Notes: a model not told the origin generated them from the sequence alone. A stretch of DNA of 64,000 bases from Thermotogae bacterium (GCA_024233675.1 JACKPH010000004.1:1-64000), one strand, 5' to 3'. Counted from the stretch's first letter, positions 1-8,762 are shown. Made by a program: numbers and translations.

Positions 1-91
1 GCAGAACAAATGTTGTGAAAAAAGTGATGAATAATGGTACTGTGTATAAAGTTATTCTATTATTTTATAAAAATATGAAGGAGTGAATGAG

Positions 92-280
92 ATGAAAGCA
101 GAAATTGATAGAGATGGTTGTATTTCTTGTGGACTCTGTGTGTCTATATGTCCAGAAGTATTTCGTATGGGTGATGATGGTCCGGCTGAAGTTTATGTTG
201 ATCCTATACCAACAAGTGCAGAAAATTCAGCATTAGAAGCAAAAGAAGGTTGTCCTGTGTCTGTTATAACTGTTGAATAA
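92..280 (+). CDS. Small 4Fe-4S ferredoxin
   Basis: Cytosolic one-electron carrier of 62 residues. The N-terminal half holds the cluster motif CISCGLCVSICPEVF (C-x2-C-x2-C-x3-C-P), and a further Cys-Pro (CPVSV) near the C-terminus provides the spare cysteine typical of single-cluster ferredoxins. The acidic middle also fits. I chose ATG 92 over GTG 83 because AAGGAG at 78-83 lies 8 bases upstream of it. It precedes hcp by 144 bases, and the hcp operator and promoter lie in that gap, so the two are probably separate transcripts. It could be an electron donor to the hybrid-cluster protein, but that is inferred from position only. Confidence 0.85.
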   Translation: MKAEIDRDGCISCGLCVSICPEVFRMGDDGPAEVYVDPIPTSAENSALEAKEGCPVSVITVE

Positions 281-348
281 GAAAGTAATAATAAATAAGA
301 ATAGCTTCGTTATTAAAATTAAAGTTAGTAATAGATTTGATGGGTTTT

Positions 349-389
349 GTTGCTTATGCAAAATTTGGCAGTATATCTATTTGTAATAT
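349..389 (+). promoter_or_regulatory. Degenerate Crp/Fnr (HcpR-type) operator and -10 box of hcp copy 1
   Basis: GTTGCTTATGCAAA at 349-362 keeps the GTTGC....GCAA skeleton of the dyad found intact at the three sister sites. TAATAT at 384-389 would serve as -10, putting the dyad centre (355.5) about 40.5 bases upstream of the start of transcription. There is no good -35 box, as expected for an activator-dependent promoter. The site overlaps the longest possible hcp reading frame, which supports the later ATG at 425. Confidence 0.55.
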
Positions 390-424
390 TAATTTTAAAA
401 TATATTAATTTAGGAGGAATCAAA

Positions 425-2053
425 ATGAGTATGTTTTGTTATCAATGTCAGGAAACAGCGAAAAATACAGGTTGTACAGTGAAAGGTGTTTGTGGAAAAA
501 ATGAAGAAGTCGCAAATCTTCAGGATCTTCTGATATACACGCTTAAAGGAATTTCAGATATTGTTGTAAAAGGAAAGGTTGATATCAGTAATTTTGATAA
601 GACTAATTATGAGGTTCTAAGCAGCTTGTTTATGACTATTACCAACGCAAACTTTGATGATGGTCATATTGAGGCGCAAATCAGTAAAATGATTAAGCTA
701 AGAGATGAACTAAGAAATTCTGTTAACCTAAACGATTTCCACGATGCATCAATATTCACGGTAGATTCAAGAAAAACTATGCTTGAAAAATCAACATCCG
801 TGGGTGTACTTTCAACAGAAAATGAAGATATTCGTTCCTTGCGTGAAATGATTATTTACGGACTTAAGGGTATGGCGGCTTATGGAGAACACGCAAAGAA
901 TATTGGCAAAGAGGATTTAGATATTAATGCTTTTATTTACGAAGCATTGGCGGCAACACTAGACGATTCTCTTACAGCTGATGACCTTGTTGCATTAACA
1001 CTCAAGACCGGAGAATACGGTGTTAAGGTAATGGCTTTGTTGGATGAGGCACATACAACGAGATTTGGAAATCCAGAGATTACCGAGGTAAATATCGGGG
1101 TAAGAAAAAATCCTGCCATTCTTATTTCGGGTCATGATTTAACTGATCTTGAGCAGCTTCTTGATCAAACTAAGGGCACAGGCGTTGACGTATATACTCA
1201 TAGTGAGATGCTTCCTGCACATTATTACCCTGCTTTCAAGAAATATGACAACTTTGCAGGAAATTACGGAAACGCATGGTGGAAACAGCTTGACGAATTC
1301 GTATCCTTCCGTGGCCCTATTCTTTTTACAACGAACTGTATTGTTCCGCCTAGAAGCGAAGAAGTAAGGGGCAGAATTTTTACTACTGGAGCTACCGGTT
1401 ATCCTGGCTGCACACATATTGAAGCCGATGAAAATGGAAAAAAAGACTTTTCACAAATCATAGCACTTGCTAAGACACTGCCTTCGCCAGAAGAAATTGA
1501 GACGGGAAGCATTGTAGGCGGCTTTGCTCACAATCAGGTGATTGCACTTGCGGACAAAGTTGTTGAGGCTGTTAAATCTGGTGCAATTAAGAAGTTCTTT
1601 GTTATGGCAGGGTGCGATGGAAGAATGAAGTCAAGAGAGTATTATACAGAATTTGCTGAAACGCTTCCAAAGGATACTATAATACTTACTGCGGGTTGTG
1701 CTAAATATCGTTATAACAAATTGAATTTAGGTGACATTGGCGGAATTCCAAGAGTACTTGATGCAGGTCAGTGTAATGACTCTTATTCACTAGCAGTTAT
1801 AGCACTAAAACTTAAGGAAGTTTTCGGTCTGGACGATATCAATAAGTTACCAATTGCCTTTAATATAGCTTGGTATGAACAGAAAGCAGTTATTGTTCTT
1901 TTGGCATTACTGTATCTAGGTGTGAAAAACATACATCTAGGACCAACACTACCTGGCTTCTTGTCTCCTAATGTTGCAAAAGTTTTAGTTGAGAAATTTG
2001 GAATTGCAGGTATTGGTACAGTCGAGGATGATATTAAGTTATTCATGTCATAA
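425..2053 (+). CDS. hcp: Hydroxylamine reductase / hybrid-cluster protein (copy 1)
   Basis: 542-residue hybrid-cluster protein, which in this family reduces hydroxylamine and nitric oxide and gives protection from nitrosative stress. The N-terminal cubane cysteines are C5, C8, C17 and C23 (C-x2-C-x8-C-x5-C), the class I spacing of anaerobes, and the length fits a class I protein with its helical domain. Later conserved stretches such as [30 protein letters not shown] and DAGQCND carry hybrid-cluster ligands. ATG 425 has AGGAGG at 412-417; an upstream in-frame extension to 347 would run through the operator. Roughly 85% identical by eye to copy 2 at 32031, but with less AT-rich codon use. A strong terminator follows. 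Confidence 0.97.
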   Translation: MSMFCYQCQETAKNTGCTVKGVCGKNEEVANLQDLLIYTLKGISDIVVKGKVDISNFDKTNYEVLSSLFMTITNANFDDGHIEAQISKMIKLRDELRNSVNLNDFHDASIFTVDSRKTMLEKSTSVGVLSTENEDIRSLREMIIYGLKGMAAYGEHAKNIGKEDLDINAFIYEALAATLDDSLTADDLVALTLKTGEYGVKVMALLDEAHTTRFGNPEITEVNIGVRKNPAILISGHDLTDLEQLLDQTKGTGVDVYTHSEMLPAHYYPAFKKYDNFAGNYGNAWWKQLDEFVSFRGPILFTTNCIVPPRSEEVRGRIFTTGATGYPGCTHIEADENGKKDFSQIIALAKTLPSPEEIETGSIVGGFAHNQVIALADKVVEAVKSGAIKKFFVMAGCDGRMKSREYYTEFAETLPKDTIILTAGCAKYRYNKLNLGDIGGIPRVLDAGQCNDSYSLAVIALKLKEVFGLDDINKLPIAFNIAWYEQKAVIVLLALLYLGVKNIHLGPTLPGFLSPNVAKVLVEKFGIAGIGTVEDDIKLFMS

Positions 2054-2075
2054 AATTAATAAATAAACAATATAT

Positions 2076-2114
2076 AACTCCTGACAATTGATAGCCTTTG
2101 TCAGGAGTTGTTTT
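2076..2114 (+). terminator. Rho-independent terminator after hcp copy 1
   Basis: AACTCCTGACAA (2076-2087) pairs perfectly with TTGTCAGGAGTT (2098-2109), followed by GTTTTAT. Nearly the same stem sequence ends hcp copy 2 (33663-33690). Confidence 0.85.
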
Positions 2115-2133
2115 ATAAACGGAGGGATACAGC

Positions 2134-2625
2134 ATGGATAAAAAATCTCTTTTAATAAATGAAATGATTAAATATTATGCAAGTGATGTGAAAAGAATTA
2201 ATCATTTTATGAAAGTATATAGCTTCGCAAAAACAATTGGAGAGATGGAGAAGGTAGATTGCTTAAACCAAGAAGTTTTAGAAATTGCAGCAATTGTTCA
2301 TGATATTGGAATTAAATTAAGTGAGCAGAAATATAATTCGAGTTCAGGAAAGTATCAACAAATTGAAGGACCTGCTTTAGCAAAGGAATTACTTGAAAAG
2401 CTTGATTTTGAAGACACTATAATTTTAAGAGTGTGTTTTATTGTAGGACATCATCATACATATACAGCTATTGATGGCATAGATTTTCAAATTCTTGTTG
2501 AAGCAGATTTTTTAATCAATATATATGAAGATGAAATTTCGCAGGAAGCAATTTGTAAAATAAGAGACAATTATTATAAAACGGATGCAGGGATAAACTT
2601 TTTGAAACAAATGTATTTGTCATAG
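2134..2625 (+). CDS. HD-domain phosphohydrolase-like protein
   Basis: 163-residue HD-superfamily protein. The metal-binding doublet is in AAIVHDIGIK (residues about 54-63), preceded by an HFMKVYSFAK helix that supplies the first histidine, and GHHHTY near residue 110 supplies further histidines. This fits a short HD hydrolase acting on a nucleotide or phosphate ester; the substrate is unknown. RBS GGAGGG lies 8 bases upstream. It sits between hcp and the convergent Fe-S protein gene in copy 1 of the module and is absent from copy 2, where those two genes are only 35 bases apart. It was therefore inserted here or lost there. Confidence 0.8.
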   Translation: MDKKSLLINEMIKYYASDVKRINHFMKVYSFAKTIGEMEKVDCLNQEVLEIAAIVHDIGIKLSEQKYNSSSGKYQQIEGPALAKELLEKLDFEDTIILRVCFIVGHHHTYTAIDGIDFQILVEADFLINIYEDEISQEAICKIRDNYYKTDAGINFLKQMYLS

Positions 2626-2671
2626 TCTAAACTAAGAATTAAGAATACTTTTTGATATAGAAAAAATAAGA

Positions 2672-2709
2672 ACACCCGCAAGATTTAGTGTCCTAGACTT
2701 TGCGGGTGT
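2672..2709 (-). terminator. Terminator of the Fe-S protein gene (copy 1)
   Basis: Stem ACACCCGCAA (2672-2681) with TTGCGGGTGT (2700-2709). Read on the minus strand it is followed by a T-rich run (TTCTTATTTTTT), so it ends the minus-strand gene starting at 3437. Confidence 0.75.
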
Positions 2710-2729
2710 AAAGATATATAGTTTATGAA

Positions 2730-3437
2730 TTATGCTTCAAGAATTTTGCCATCAGTTGAAATTGTTATGACTTGCCAAGGAATGAGTTTTTCACTGTTTT
2801 GAAGGGCTGTCTTAACAGCATTTTCAATACCACCACAGCATGGAACTTCCATTCTTACTACTGTCAAAGATTTTATATTATTCATTTTTAGTATGGCAGT
2901 GAACTTTTCGCTGTAATCACCTTCATCCAGCTTTGGACAGCCTATAAGGGTTATTTTGTTTTTCATAAATTCATTGTGAAAATTGCCATATGCATATGCT
3001 GTACAGTCGGCTGCAATTAGTAGGTGAGCATTATTAAAGTAAGGTGCGTTTGGTGGAGCAAGTTTAATTTGTACTGGCCACTGGTTCAATTGGGTTTGTA
3101 TTGTTGCAGATGTTTCTGCCTTGGTTTCACTAATAACATTACGCTTGAACGTTTTTGATTGAGTACCAGGACAACCACAAGCCAAATTTTCAGGTTGCTT
3201 ATTTTCCATATTCATCTTTACCGCCGCCTCATCATATGCTACTGCTTCTCTTTCTTCAAAACTGATTGCATTGGTTGGGCAAGCCGGTAAACAGTCACCA
3301 AGTCCGTCACAATAATCATCACGAAGAAGCTTTGCTTTTCCGTTTACCATACCAATGGCTCCTTCGTGACAGGCTGTAACACATAATCCGCAACCATTAC
3401 ATTTATCTTCATCTATTTTTATTATTTTTCTAATCAT
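2730..3437 (-). CDS. Ferredoxin-domain protein with two 4Fe-4S motifs, hcp-associated (copy 1)
   Basis: 235 residues. The N-terminus is a bacterial 2[4Fe-4S] ferredoxin module: CNGCGLCVTACHEGAI (about residues 13-28) and CDGLGDCLPACPTNAI (about 43-58). A linker with CGCPGTQSK follows, then an alpha/beta C-terminal part with LLIAADCTAYAYGNFH, LIGCPKLD and EVPCCGGIENAV, whose cysteines may bind another cofactor. This architecture is a usual neighbour of hcp and Crp/Fnr genes in anaerobes, and electron delivery to Hcp is the likely role (inference). It is transcribed divergently from the crp gene at 3524 and convergently with the HD gene. The predicted -10 on the minus strand is TATACT at 3468-3473. 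It has a close paralogue at 33695-34384. Confidence 0.88.
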   Translation of the reverse strand: MIRKIIKIDEDKCNGCGLCVTACHEGAIGMVNGKAKLLRDDYCDGLGDCLPACPTNAISFEEREAVAYDEAAVKMNMENKQPENLACGCPGTQSKTFKRNVISETKAETSATIQTQLNQWPVQIKLAPPNAPYFNNAHLLIAADCTAYAYGNFHNEFMKNKITLIGCPKLDEGDYSEKFTAILKMNNIKSLTVVRMEVPCCGGIENAVKTALQNSEKLIPWQVITISTDGKILEA

Positions 3438-3450
3438 TTTGAAGTCCTCC

Positions 3451-3509
3451 TTGTTTTTTATAGTATTAGTATAGTATAATGAACATAAGATGTCGGTTGC
3501 ATTTGCAAC
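3451..3509. promoter_or_regulatory. Divergent promoters with one Crp/Fnr-type dyad (copy 1)
   Basis: The dyad GTTGCATTTGCAAC lies at 3496-3509 (centre 3502.5). For the minus-strand Fe-S gene, -10 TATACT (3468-3473) implies a start near 3461, placing the dyad at -41.5, the class II activator position. For the plus-strand crp gene, -35 TTGTTT (3451-3456) and -10 TATAAT (3475-3480, 18-bp spacer) imply a start near 3487, placing the same dyad around +16 and 15 bases before the ATG, where bound regulator should block transcription. Confidence 0.7.
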
Positions 3510-3523
3510 ATAAGAGGTGAGCT

Positions 3524-4183
3524 ATGAAGAAATATCTTAAGCAATTACAAAATAATGAATTGTTCAATAATTTTAATTTGAATGATTTGGAAAGTATTTT
3601 AAATTGCCTATCTGCAAAGGTTAATTATTATAAAAAAAAGGATTTGATAATACAACAAGGTGCTCATGTTCACTATGTTGGAATAGTTTTGTCAGGTGGC
3701 ATTCAAATAATAAAAGAAGATATCGAAGGTAATATCAATATTCTTTCTCATTTAGGTATTAATGATATTTTTGCAGAAGCATTTGCATATGCTGATATTT
3801 ATGAATGTCCTATTACAGTGCAAGCCACTGAGAATTGCGAAATAATATTTATTGATTGTAAACGAATCATCAAAACGTGTAATAATGCCTGTGTTTTTCA
3901 TTGGAATCTGATAGAAAATATGCTTTCTATGATTGCAAGAAAAAATATAATGCTGAATCAAAAAATGGAGATATTATCAAAACGTACTACAAGAGAAAAG
4001 CTATTAGCATTTTTCAATACACAAGTTCAAATGAATCATTCAAAAAAATTTTCAATACCTTATAACCGAGAAGGACTTGCATTTTATCTTTGTGTAGATA
4101 GAAGTGCACTGTCACGTGAGCTATCTAATATGCGAGATGAAGGATTGTTAAAATTCAATAAGAATGAATTTGAAATTCTTTAA
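3524..4183 (+). CDS. Crp/Fnr family transcriptional regulator, HcpR-like (copy 1)
   Basis: 219 residues. The N-terminal cyclic-nucleotide-binding-like beta-barrel spans about residues 10-130 (KKDLIIQQGAHVHYVGIVLSGGIQIIKED), followed by a dimerisation helix and a C-terminal winged helix with recognition segment DRSALSRELSNMRDEGLL (about residues 190-207). It lacks a clear FNR-type N-terminal cysteine set. Position beside hcp, and dyads shared by hcp, Fe-S and crp promoters, point to an HcpR-type sensor of nitrosative stress, by analogy with the HcpR group. RBS AGAGGTGAG is close upstream. The paralogue at 34470 has the same length. The signal it senses cannot be read from sequence. Confidence 0.88.
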   Translation: MKKYLKQLQNNELFNNFNLNDLESILNCLSAKVNYYKKKDLIIQQGAHVHYVGIVLSGGIQIIKEDIEGNINILSHLGINDIFAEAFAYADIYECPITVQATENCEIIFIDCKRIIKTCNNACVFHWNLIENMLSMIARKNIMLNQKMEILSKRTTREKLLAFFNTQVQMNHSKKFSIPYNREGLAFYLCVDRSALSRELSNMRDEGLLKFNKNEFEIL

Positions 4184-4233
4184 AATAAATTAGTTACTAT
4201 TTTTTAAAAGATTATATTAAGGAGGAATTTTTT

Positions 4234-4566
4234 ATGAAGGTTGGATTAATTAGATGTATGCAAACAGAGGATATGTGTCCTGGAACAACAGATTTTAAAG
4301 TCATTAAAGAAAAAAAGTGTGCATTCGAAGGAGTAGAAGGAGATATTGAGATTATAGGGTTTAATACTTGCGGAGGATGCCCTGGCAAAAAAGCAGTAAC
4401 AAGAGCTGCAGAAATGGTTAAAAGAGGTGCTGATACAATAGTTTTGTGCTCTTGTATTACGAAAGGGAATCCCATTGGTTTTGCCTGTCCACACGCTAAG
4501 GAAATGAAAGAAGCAATTATTAAAAAACTAGGCGATAGTGTAACTATCATAGATTATACGCACTAA
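4234..4566 (+). CDS. CGGC domain-containing protein
   Basis: 110-residue cytosolic protein named for its central CGGC motif (residues about 48-51, NTCGGCPGKKAV). It also has cysteines at C9, C15, C29, C72, C74 and C84 (LCSCITKG and ACPHAK), an unusually cysteine-rich set suggesting metal or Fe-S binding. The family function is not established. RBS GGAGGA lies 9-14 bases upstream. It lies 50 bases after the crp gene in the same direction with no terminator between, so it probably belongs to the same transcript. The second hcp/crp module lacks it. Confidence 0.8.
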   Translation: MKVGLIRCMQTEDMCPGTTDFKVIKEKKCAFEGVEGDIEIIGFNTCGGCPGKKAVTRAAEMVKRGADTIVLCSCITKGNPIGFACPHAKEMKEAIIKKLGDSVTIIDYTH

Positions 4567-4763
4567 ACGTAGCTTTTAATAAAATGATTACTTAATATTT
4601 CATCTATCCCCACAACCTTTAGGCTGTCAACAATATGTCTAAGGAACTTGCGTTATTTATTCTATAATATAGAAAAAATAAGGGTGAAACTCGGTCGAAG
4701 TTATTATAATATGTTACCTAAACGAAAGTGGGTTGAGTTGACATTATAAAAGTCCTCTCGAGC
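4567..4763. other. Non-coding end of a mobile element, left of att scar A
   Basis: I see no gene in these 197 bases. They join directly to a foreign-to-native style junction: the bases just before 4764 do not continue the rlmD reading frame, while everything after it reads as the rlmD C-terminus. The stretch is therefore best read as the terminal part of an integrated element. Confidence 0.4.
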
Positions 4764-4799
4764 CATGTGGAGACGGTAGTAATAATCACACGTAAATAA
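4764..4799 (+). repeat. att-like scar A: last 11 codons of rlmD/rumA
   Basis: This 36-base stretch encodes HVETVVIITRK and a stop, the recognisable C-terminus of the 23S rRNA (uracil-C5)-methyltransferase RlmD/RumA, with no rlmD coding sequence in front of it. The 3' end of this gene is a known integration site of conjugative elements carrying serine recombinases. Near-identical copies lie at 10918-10953 and 19934-19969; a variant tail (HAETVVLMSRKDK or HVETVVLMSRVKE) lies at 5315 and 14397. Confidence 0.75.
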
Positions 4800-4872
4800 A
4801 CAGTCAAAATTAAAAAAAGTTAATAATACAAATATTATTCATTTAAAAATAACATAAACAGAGCTTATAATG

Positions 4873-4923
4873 TGTACCCGGTAAAATAGACAAGAAATAA
4901 AAAAAACTATTTTACCGGGTACA
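4873..4923. mobile_element. 51-bp palindromic element, fused IS-like ends
   Basis: TGTACCCGGTAAAATAG (4873-4889) and its perfect complement (4907-4923) flank a 17-base A-rich loop. The arm resembles IS3-family termini and recurs at 20043 followed by a decayed element. The insert interrupts the terminator that is intact in repeat copy C (11009-11034), so it probably is an insertion sequence reduced to its two ends. The hairpin followed by TTTTTA could itself terminate transcription. Confidence 0.5.
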
Positions 4924-5204
4924 TTTTTATTCTATAATAGAGATATTTTTTAATTGTAACAATTTATCAATCTTTTAAAAAAATAATAAAAATATTTTAG
5001 TTTTATTTGTTATAATAAAAATATAAATTTAACATTTTAAAAATAAATAAAATTATTAAATAATTTAAACATATTTATGCTTATGATGCAACATAACATT
5101 TAAGAAAAATAAAAAAAATATGGCTACATACTTGTTGACCATCTGAGAACCGGATTAAACCAGTGAGTACTTGGAAAAACATATGAAAAAGTAAAATAAG
5201 AAAT

Positions 5205-5356
5205 AATTTATATCTCTGCGACCACGCAACACTCGCAAGAGACTTAAAAATATTTACAGGAAAAGGATTCAAATTAAATATAGTAAAATCTTTCAACATG
5301 TTTCTAACACATATCATGCTGAAACTGTAGTATTGATGTCAAGAAAAGACAAATAA
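5205..5356 (+). pseudogene. rlmD: Fragment of 23S rRNA uracil methyltransferase (rlmD/rumA) 3' end
   Basis: Codons from 5217 read CDHATLARDLKIFTGKGFK, then LNIVKSFNMF, the motif-rich C-terminal region of RlmD/RumA in which the conserved Cys is the catalytic nucleophile region. A one-base deletion near 5303 shifts the frame, after which NTYHAETVVLMSRKDK and a stop (5354-5356) complete the C-terminus. No upstream rlmD sequence is present, so only about the last 50 codons remain. It is the longest rlmD piece here and probably came in as part of a mobile element that restores the gene's 3' end. Confidence 0.75.
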
Positions 5357-5358
5357 GA

Positions 5359-5389
5359 GTCAGAAAATGGCGTATTTCCTGGCTTTTTT
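5359..5389 (+). terminator. Terminator after the rlmD fragment
   Basis: GTCAGaAAAT (5359-5368) pairs with ATTTcCTGGC (5374-5383), one mismatch and one wobble, followed by six T. The remaining 180 bases to the next gene show no other feature. Confidence 0.6.
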
Positions 5390-5571
5390 GAGAGTTTTGA
5401 TTTGAAGCCTAAATCCTGAAAAGATTTGGTTATTTTATTATGGAAACATATCTACTTAAAAATTTGCGTCAAGTTGTTATATCGGATTAGATAAAGCAAA
5501 TTGAGTGAGTAAATTAGATATCAGGAATTTTTGGATAGTAGCTTAGATGTTAAGGAAGGAGGAATTAAAGG

Positions 5572-6990
5572 ATGGAATTAACAATATATACAGGAAAATT
5601 ACAATATCGTGATGTTGATTTTTCATTCGTATTTGACGGTCAAAAACTGAGATTAGTACCGCCAGATAATAAAAAACATGAGATTGAGATGGATTGGCTT
5701 ATGACGAATATTGGAGAAGGATTATATACATCTGGTAATCAATTAAAAATGGACAAACCGTTTTTGATTGGAAAGTGCAACGAGAATGAAAATAAAATTA
5801 TCTTTTTGATGCAACCAGAAAAAAATATAGATAGCTATAATTCAGTACTTTTAGTTGAAGTATTTGCATATATCATTTGTAAATATGATAGGGAAATGAT
5901 TGATAAAATATCTTTCAGTAATTCTGAGCTTAATTTCATTTATCCTGTGAATAGGGCATACCAATATACAATTGATAACAAAAAGCTTTCAAGCACAGGT
6001 GTTTTTTCTATAACTACATTAGACTTTGATTCAACAACAACAAAAAAACAAATCTTTAAAGTTGATGATAAAAAAGTAAAAGTGTATTTTAGTGTATCAA
6101 GAAAACTGAATAATAATATTAAAGAAGCGCCTATATCATTGACTTCTACTATGATATTTGAGTTTAAACCGACAGATGATTATACATTTATTATCCGTCT
6201 ATGGCGTATAGCAAGAGAATTCTTACAGTTCCTATGTTACAGAAAAAATATATTTCTTCCGACAGTTGAACTTTTGTCTCCTCACGAGGGGGGGAAGCAT
6301 GAACCATTTGCTACAATGCATATAGTTGAAGGAAATGGTAAAACGGAATTGGATACCTTAAAAAAAGGTAGATTTATTAAACAAGAATATATTTCTGGAT
6401 CTGAAGGAAAAATCTTAAATGATATTGCAAATAATTTATTGTATACACGTCATTTCCCAAATACATACGAATCAGGGTGTCACATAGATGCATCTAGTTT
6501 TATAATGACTATAACTGCATTTGAATGGGAATTCCATCGCGAATATCCAGAAGGTGTTCCTAAAAAAGAAGCAACCGTAAAAGTCGAAAAAGCAGCCACT
6601 GAAGAAATTCAAAAACTTATTGAATCATCTTCTGGTAAGTTAAAGAAAAAATACCAGTTTTTAAAGAAATTGGTTAAGAGTGATTCTCTTCAAACTGAAA
6701 TTATCAAAATGGGTGAGGATTTTGATAAAATAATTGGAGTTTTCGGAAGTCATCTTTACAAATCAAATGGTAAGAGTTTAGTGTACCCAGACATGGGAGA
6801 ACGCTTAGCCGATCAGAGAAACCATTTTGCACATGGTGACTTGGATAAGAAATTTATTGGTATATCTCTATTGGATTTAATTTATCTTGAATACGTCATT
6901 TATGCACTTCAATTGAAACACTATGAAATCGATGAAAAATACATAAAAAAATCCATAAATGATTTGTTTCATCTGAATTTTATATTATAG
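5572..6990 (+). CDS. ApeA-like HEPN-domain protein, candidate anti-phage nuclease
   Basis: 472 residues, soluble. The last 150 residues are helical and contain RLADQRNHFAHGDLD (about residues 413-427), which holds the R-N-x3-H form (R-x4-H) of the HEPN ribonuclease active site. The first 300 residues are beta-rich with LYTGKLQYRDVDFSF-like N-terminal strands, like the large N-terminal domain of ApeA single-gene abortive-infection proteins. The family assignment is from motif and layout, so it is likely rather than certain. RBS GGAGGAATTAAAG precedes the ATG. The frame is intact although all neighbours between att scars B and C are decayed or accessory, which suggests it is retained cargo. Expected role: RNA cleavage on phage sensing (inference). 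Confidence 0.6.
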   Translation: MELTIYTGKLQYRDVDFSFVFDGQKLRLVPPDNKKHEIEMDWLMTNIGEGLYTSGNQLKMDKPFLIGKCNENENKIIFLMQPEKNIDSYNSVLLVEVFAYIICKYDREMIDKISFSNSELNFIYPVNRAYQYTIDNKKLSSTGVFSITTLDFDSTTTKKQIFKVDDKKVKVYFSVSRKLNNNIKEAPISLTSTMIFEFKPTDDYTFIIRLWRIAREFLQFLCYRKNIFLPTVELLSPHEGGKHEPFATMHIVEGNGKTELDTLKKGRFIKQEYISGSEGKILNDIANNLLYTRHFPNTYESGCHIDASSFIMTITAFEWEFHREYPEGVPKKEATVKVEKAATEEIQKLIESSSGKLKKKYQFLKKLVKSDSLQTEIIKMGEDFDKIIGVFGSHLYKSNGKSLVYPDMGERLADQRNHFAHGDLDKKFIGISLLDLIYLEYVIYALQLKHYEIDEKYIKKSINDLFHLNFIL

Positions 6991-7040
6991 AAGACAGACA
7001 CCTCATTACTGGATATAATTCCCGGTAGTAAGTTGCATTT

Positions 7041-7110
7041 TGCGTTTTTAATGCCTCTAAAATGTTAAGATGAACTTTTTGCATCAAAAATTATATAATA
7101 TTTGGTGCAA
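7041..7110 (+). promoter_or_regulatory. Mutated copy of the AbiE promoter/operator, upstream of the topB remnant
   Basis: Bases from AATGTTAAGATGAACTTTTT onward match the abiEi promoter at 11402-11451. The palindrome at 7079-7110 has two mismatches in its left arm, and the -10 TATAAT is kept (7094-7099), but the -35 is altered (TGAACT). No AbiE gene follows; the next coding material is the topB pseudogene at 7172. Confidence 0.6.
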
Positions 7111-7171
7111 AACACAGGGCGAGAGAGTAAAATCTTTCGCCATATTATATTGAAAACAGGAAGAAAAATAT

Positions 7172-8762
7172 ATGAAACTTGTAATTTTTGAAAAGCCAAG
7201 TGTTGCAATCTCTATTGCTAAAGTGATCGGAGCTACAAAAAAGAAAGACGGATATTATTAAAGAAATGGTTATAAGGTATCTTGGTGTGTAGATCATCAG
7301 TGCAGATGGCAAATCCGGAAAGCTATGATGAAAAGTACACAAAGTCGAATATGGCGGATTTACCGATTATTCCAAGAGAATATAAGTATGAGATTGCAAA
7401 GTCCACAAAGAAACAATTTATATTTCTTAAAAAGCTGATGAACGATAAGGATATAGACATTGTGATAAACATCTGCGATGCAGGGCGTGAAGGAGAAGTG
7501 ATCTTCAGGCTTGTATATAATCAGGCAAATTGTAAAAAGATGATGAAACGCCTTTGGATTTCCTCTATGGAAGATAGTGCAATTAGAGATGGCTTTGATA
7601 ATCTAAAAGATGGAAGTTTTTACGATAATCTATTTGAATCTGCACAAGCAAGGGCAATATCGGATTGGCTTGTAGGAATGAATTTGAGCAGACTGTATTC
7701 GTGCCTATATAAACAAAATTACATTGTAGGTAGAGTTCAGGCACCTACTCTTGTAATGATAGTGAAAAGAGATGACGAGATAGCAAATTTCAAGAAAGAA
7801 AAATATTTTACAGTAGAGCTTGATTTAGACGGATTTATCCTTTCTACCGATAGAATTGATGATAAAACAGTTGCAGACCAGTTACTAAATTTGGTAGGAA
7901 ACACCATTGGAGTTACCTATGTCTTTCAAAAGGAAAAGATAACAAAACCTGAGCTACCATTTGATTTAACTACCCTTCAAAGAGAGTGCAATAAATATTT
8001 TGGATAGAGTGCAAAGCAGACATTAGATTATGCACAAAGTTTATACGAGAAAAAACTGATTACCTATCCCAGAACAGACAGCAGATGTTTATTGGAAAGT
8101 ATGATTTTTATGCAGAGCGTATCAAGACGGTATTTAATTCTAAAAAGGTTACAGACCATCATGCGATTATACCGACAGCAGGAGTATGAATGAGGACTTA
8201 ACTTCATTTTCAGAAAGCGAATTGACGGTATATGAACTTGTTTTAAATAAGCTACACACAAGTGTAGGTTATCCTTTAATTGAGAATACGATAAAAATTT
8301 TGGCTACATTTGACGGATTTGAATTCACAAGTAGTGGCAAAGTGATTGTAGATATTGGATTTACAAATTATTTAAAGGAATATATAAAAAAGAAAAATAC
8401 ACATCCCCGGCGAAGCATTTTACGGGAAATCTTCTCCTAAAGACTATGGAGCTTGCAGGAAATGACGCATTAAAAGTGTAGAAGTTGAACGAAAGGGACT
8501 TGGAAAACCTGTAACAAGAGCAAAAATCATTGAAAACTTCATTTTCAAAGGTTTTATTGAAAGAGATAAAAAGAACCTTATTGCTACACATAAAGAAATT
8601 AGTCTTGTAACGATTGTAGCTGATACTTTTAAATCAGCAAAAACAACAGCAAAGTGGGAAATGGAGTTATCAGATATTGCACATGGGAAATCTTCAAAGT
8701 AAAATTTTTTAAAAGCGATTGAAAATGAGATAAAAGAAGTTGTTTTAACTTACAGCAAGTAA
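7172..8762 (+). pseudogene. topB: Broken DNA topoisomerase III (TopB) of a conjugative element
   Basis: Reads from ATG 7172 (MKLVIFEKPSVAISIAKVIG, the Toprim start) to a stop at 8760-8762 (KAIENEIKEVVLTYSK). Landmarks are ICDAGREGEVIFRLVYNQ (Toprim acidic motif), SSMEDSAIRDGFDNL, VGRVQAPTLVMIVKRDD, FDLTTLQRECNKYFG, and LITYPRTDSRC with the catalytic tyrosine. It is disrupted by TAA at 7259-7261, a frameshift near 7290, TAG at 8005-8007, frameshifts near 8095, 8165 and 8445, and TAA at 8700-8702. The longest open part (7282-8007) would give 241 residues. topB of this kind belongs to Gram-positive integrative conjugative elements; it can no longer make a working enzyme. Confidence 0.9.

Larger units (their letters stand above)
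4764..5085 (+). repeat. Long direct repeat, copy A (rlmD tail plus downstream DNA)
   Basis: From the rlmD tail onward about 320 bases match 10918-11215 with scattered substitutions and one replacement (the 51-bp palindromic insert at 4873-4923). The first 110 bases also match 19934-20042. The shared DNA is AT-rich and includes ATTTGTTATAATAAAAATA, which resembles an extended -10 promoter and recurs before hcp copy 2 near 31860. It does not encode an intact protein. Confidence 0.7.

Noticed and set aside
347..424. 26-residue N-terminal extension of hcp copy 1
   Set aside because: It would start with no RBS and run through the operator and -10 box; the Hcp family starts at MSMFCYQC, which has a perfect AGGAGG.
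5081..5317. 78-residue minus-strand frame
   Set aside because: It is the antisense of the rlmD fragment, whose plus-strand reading gives clear RlmD motifs.
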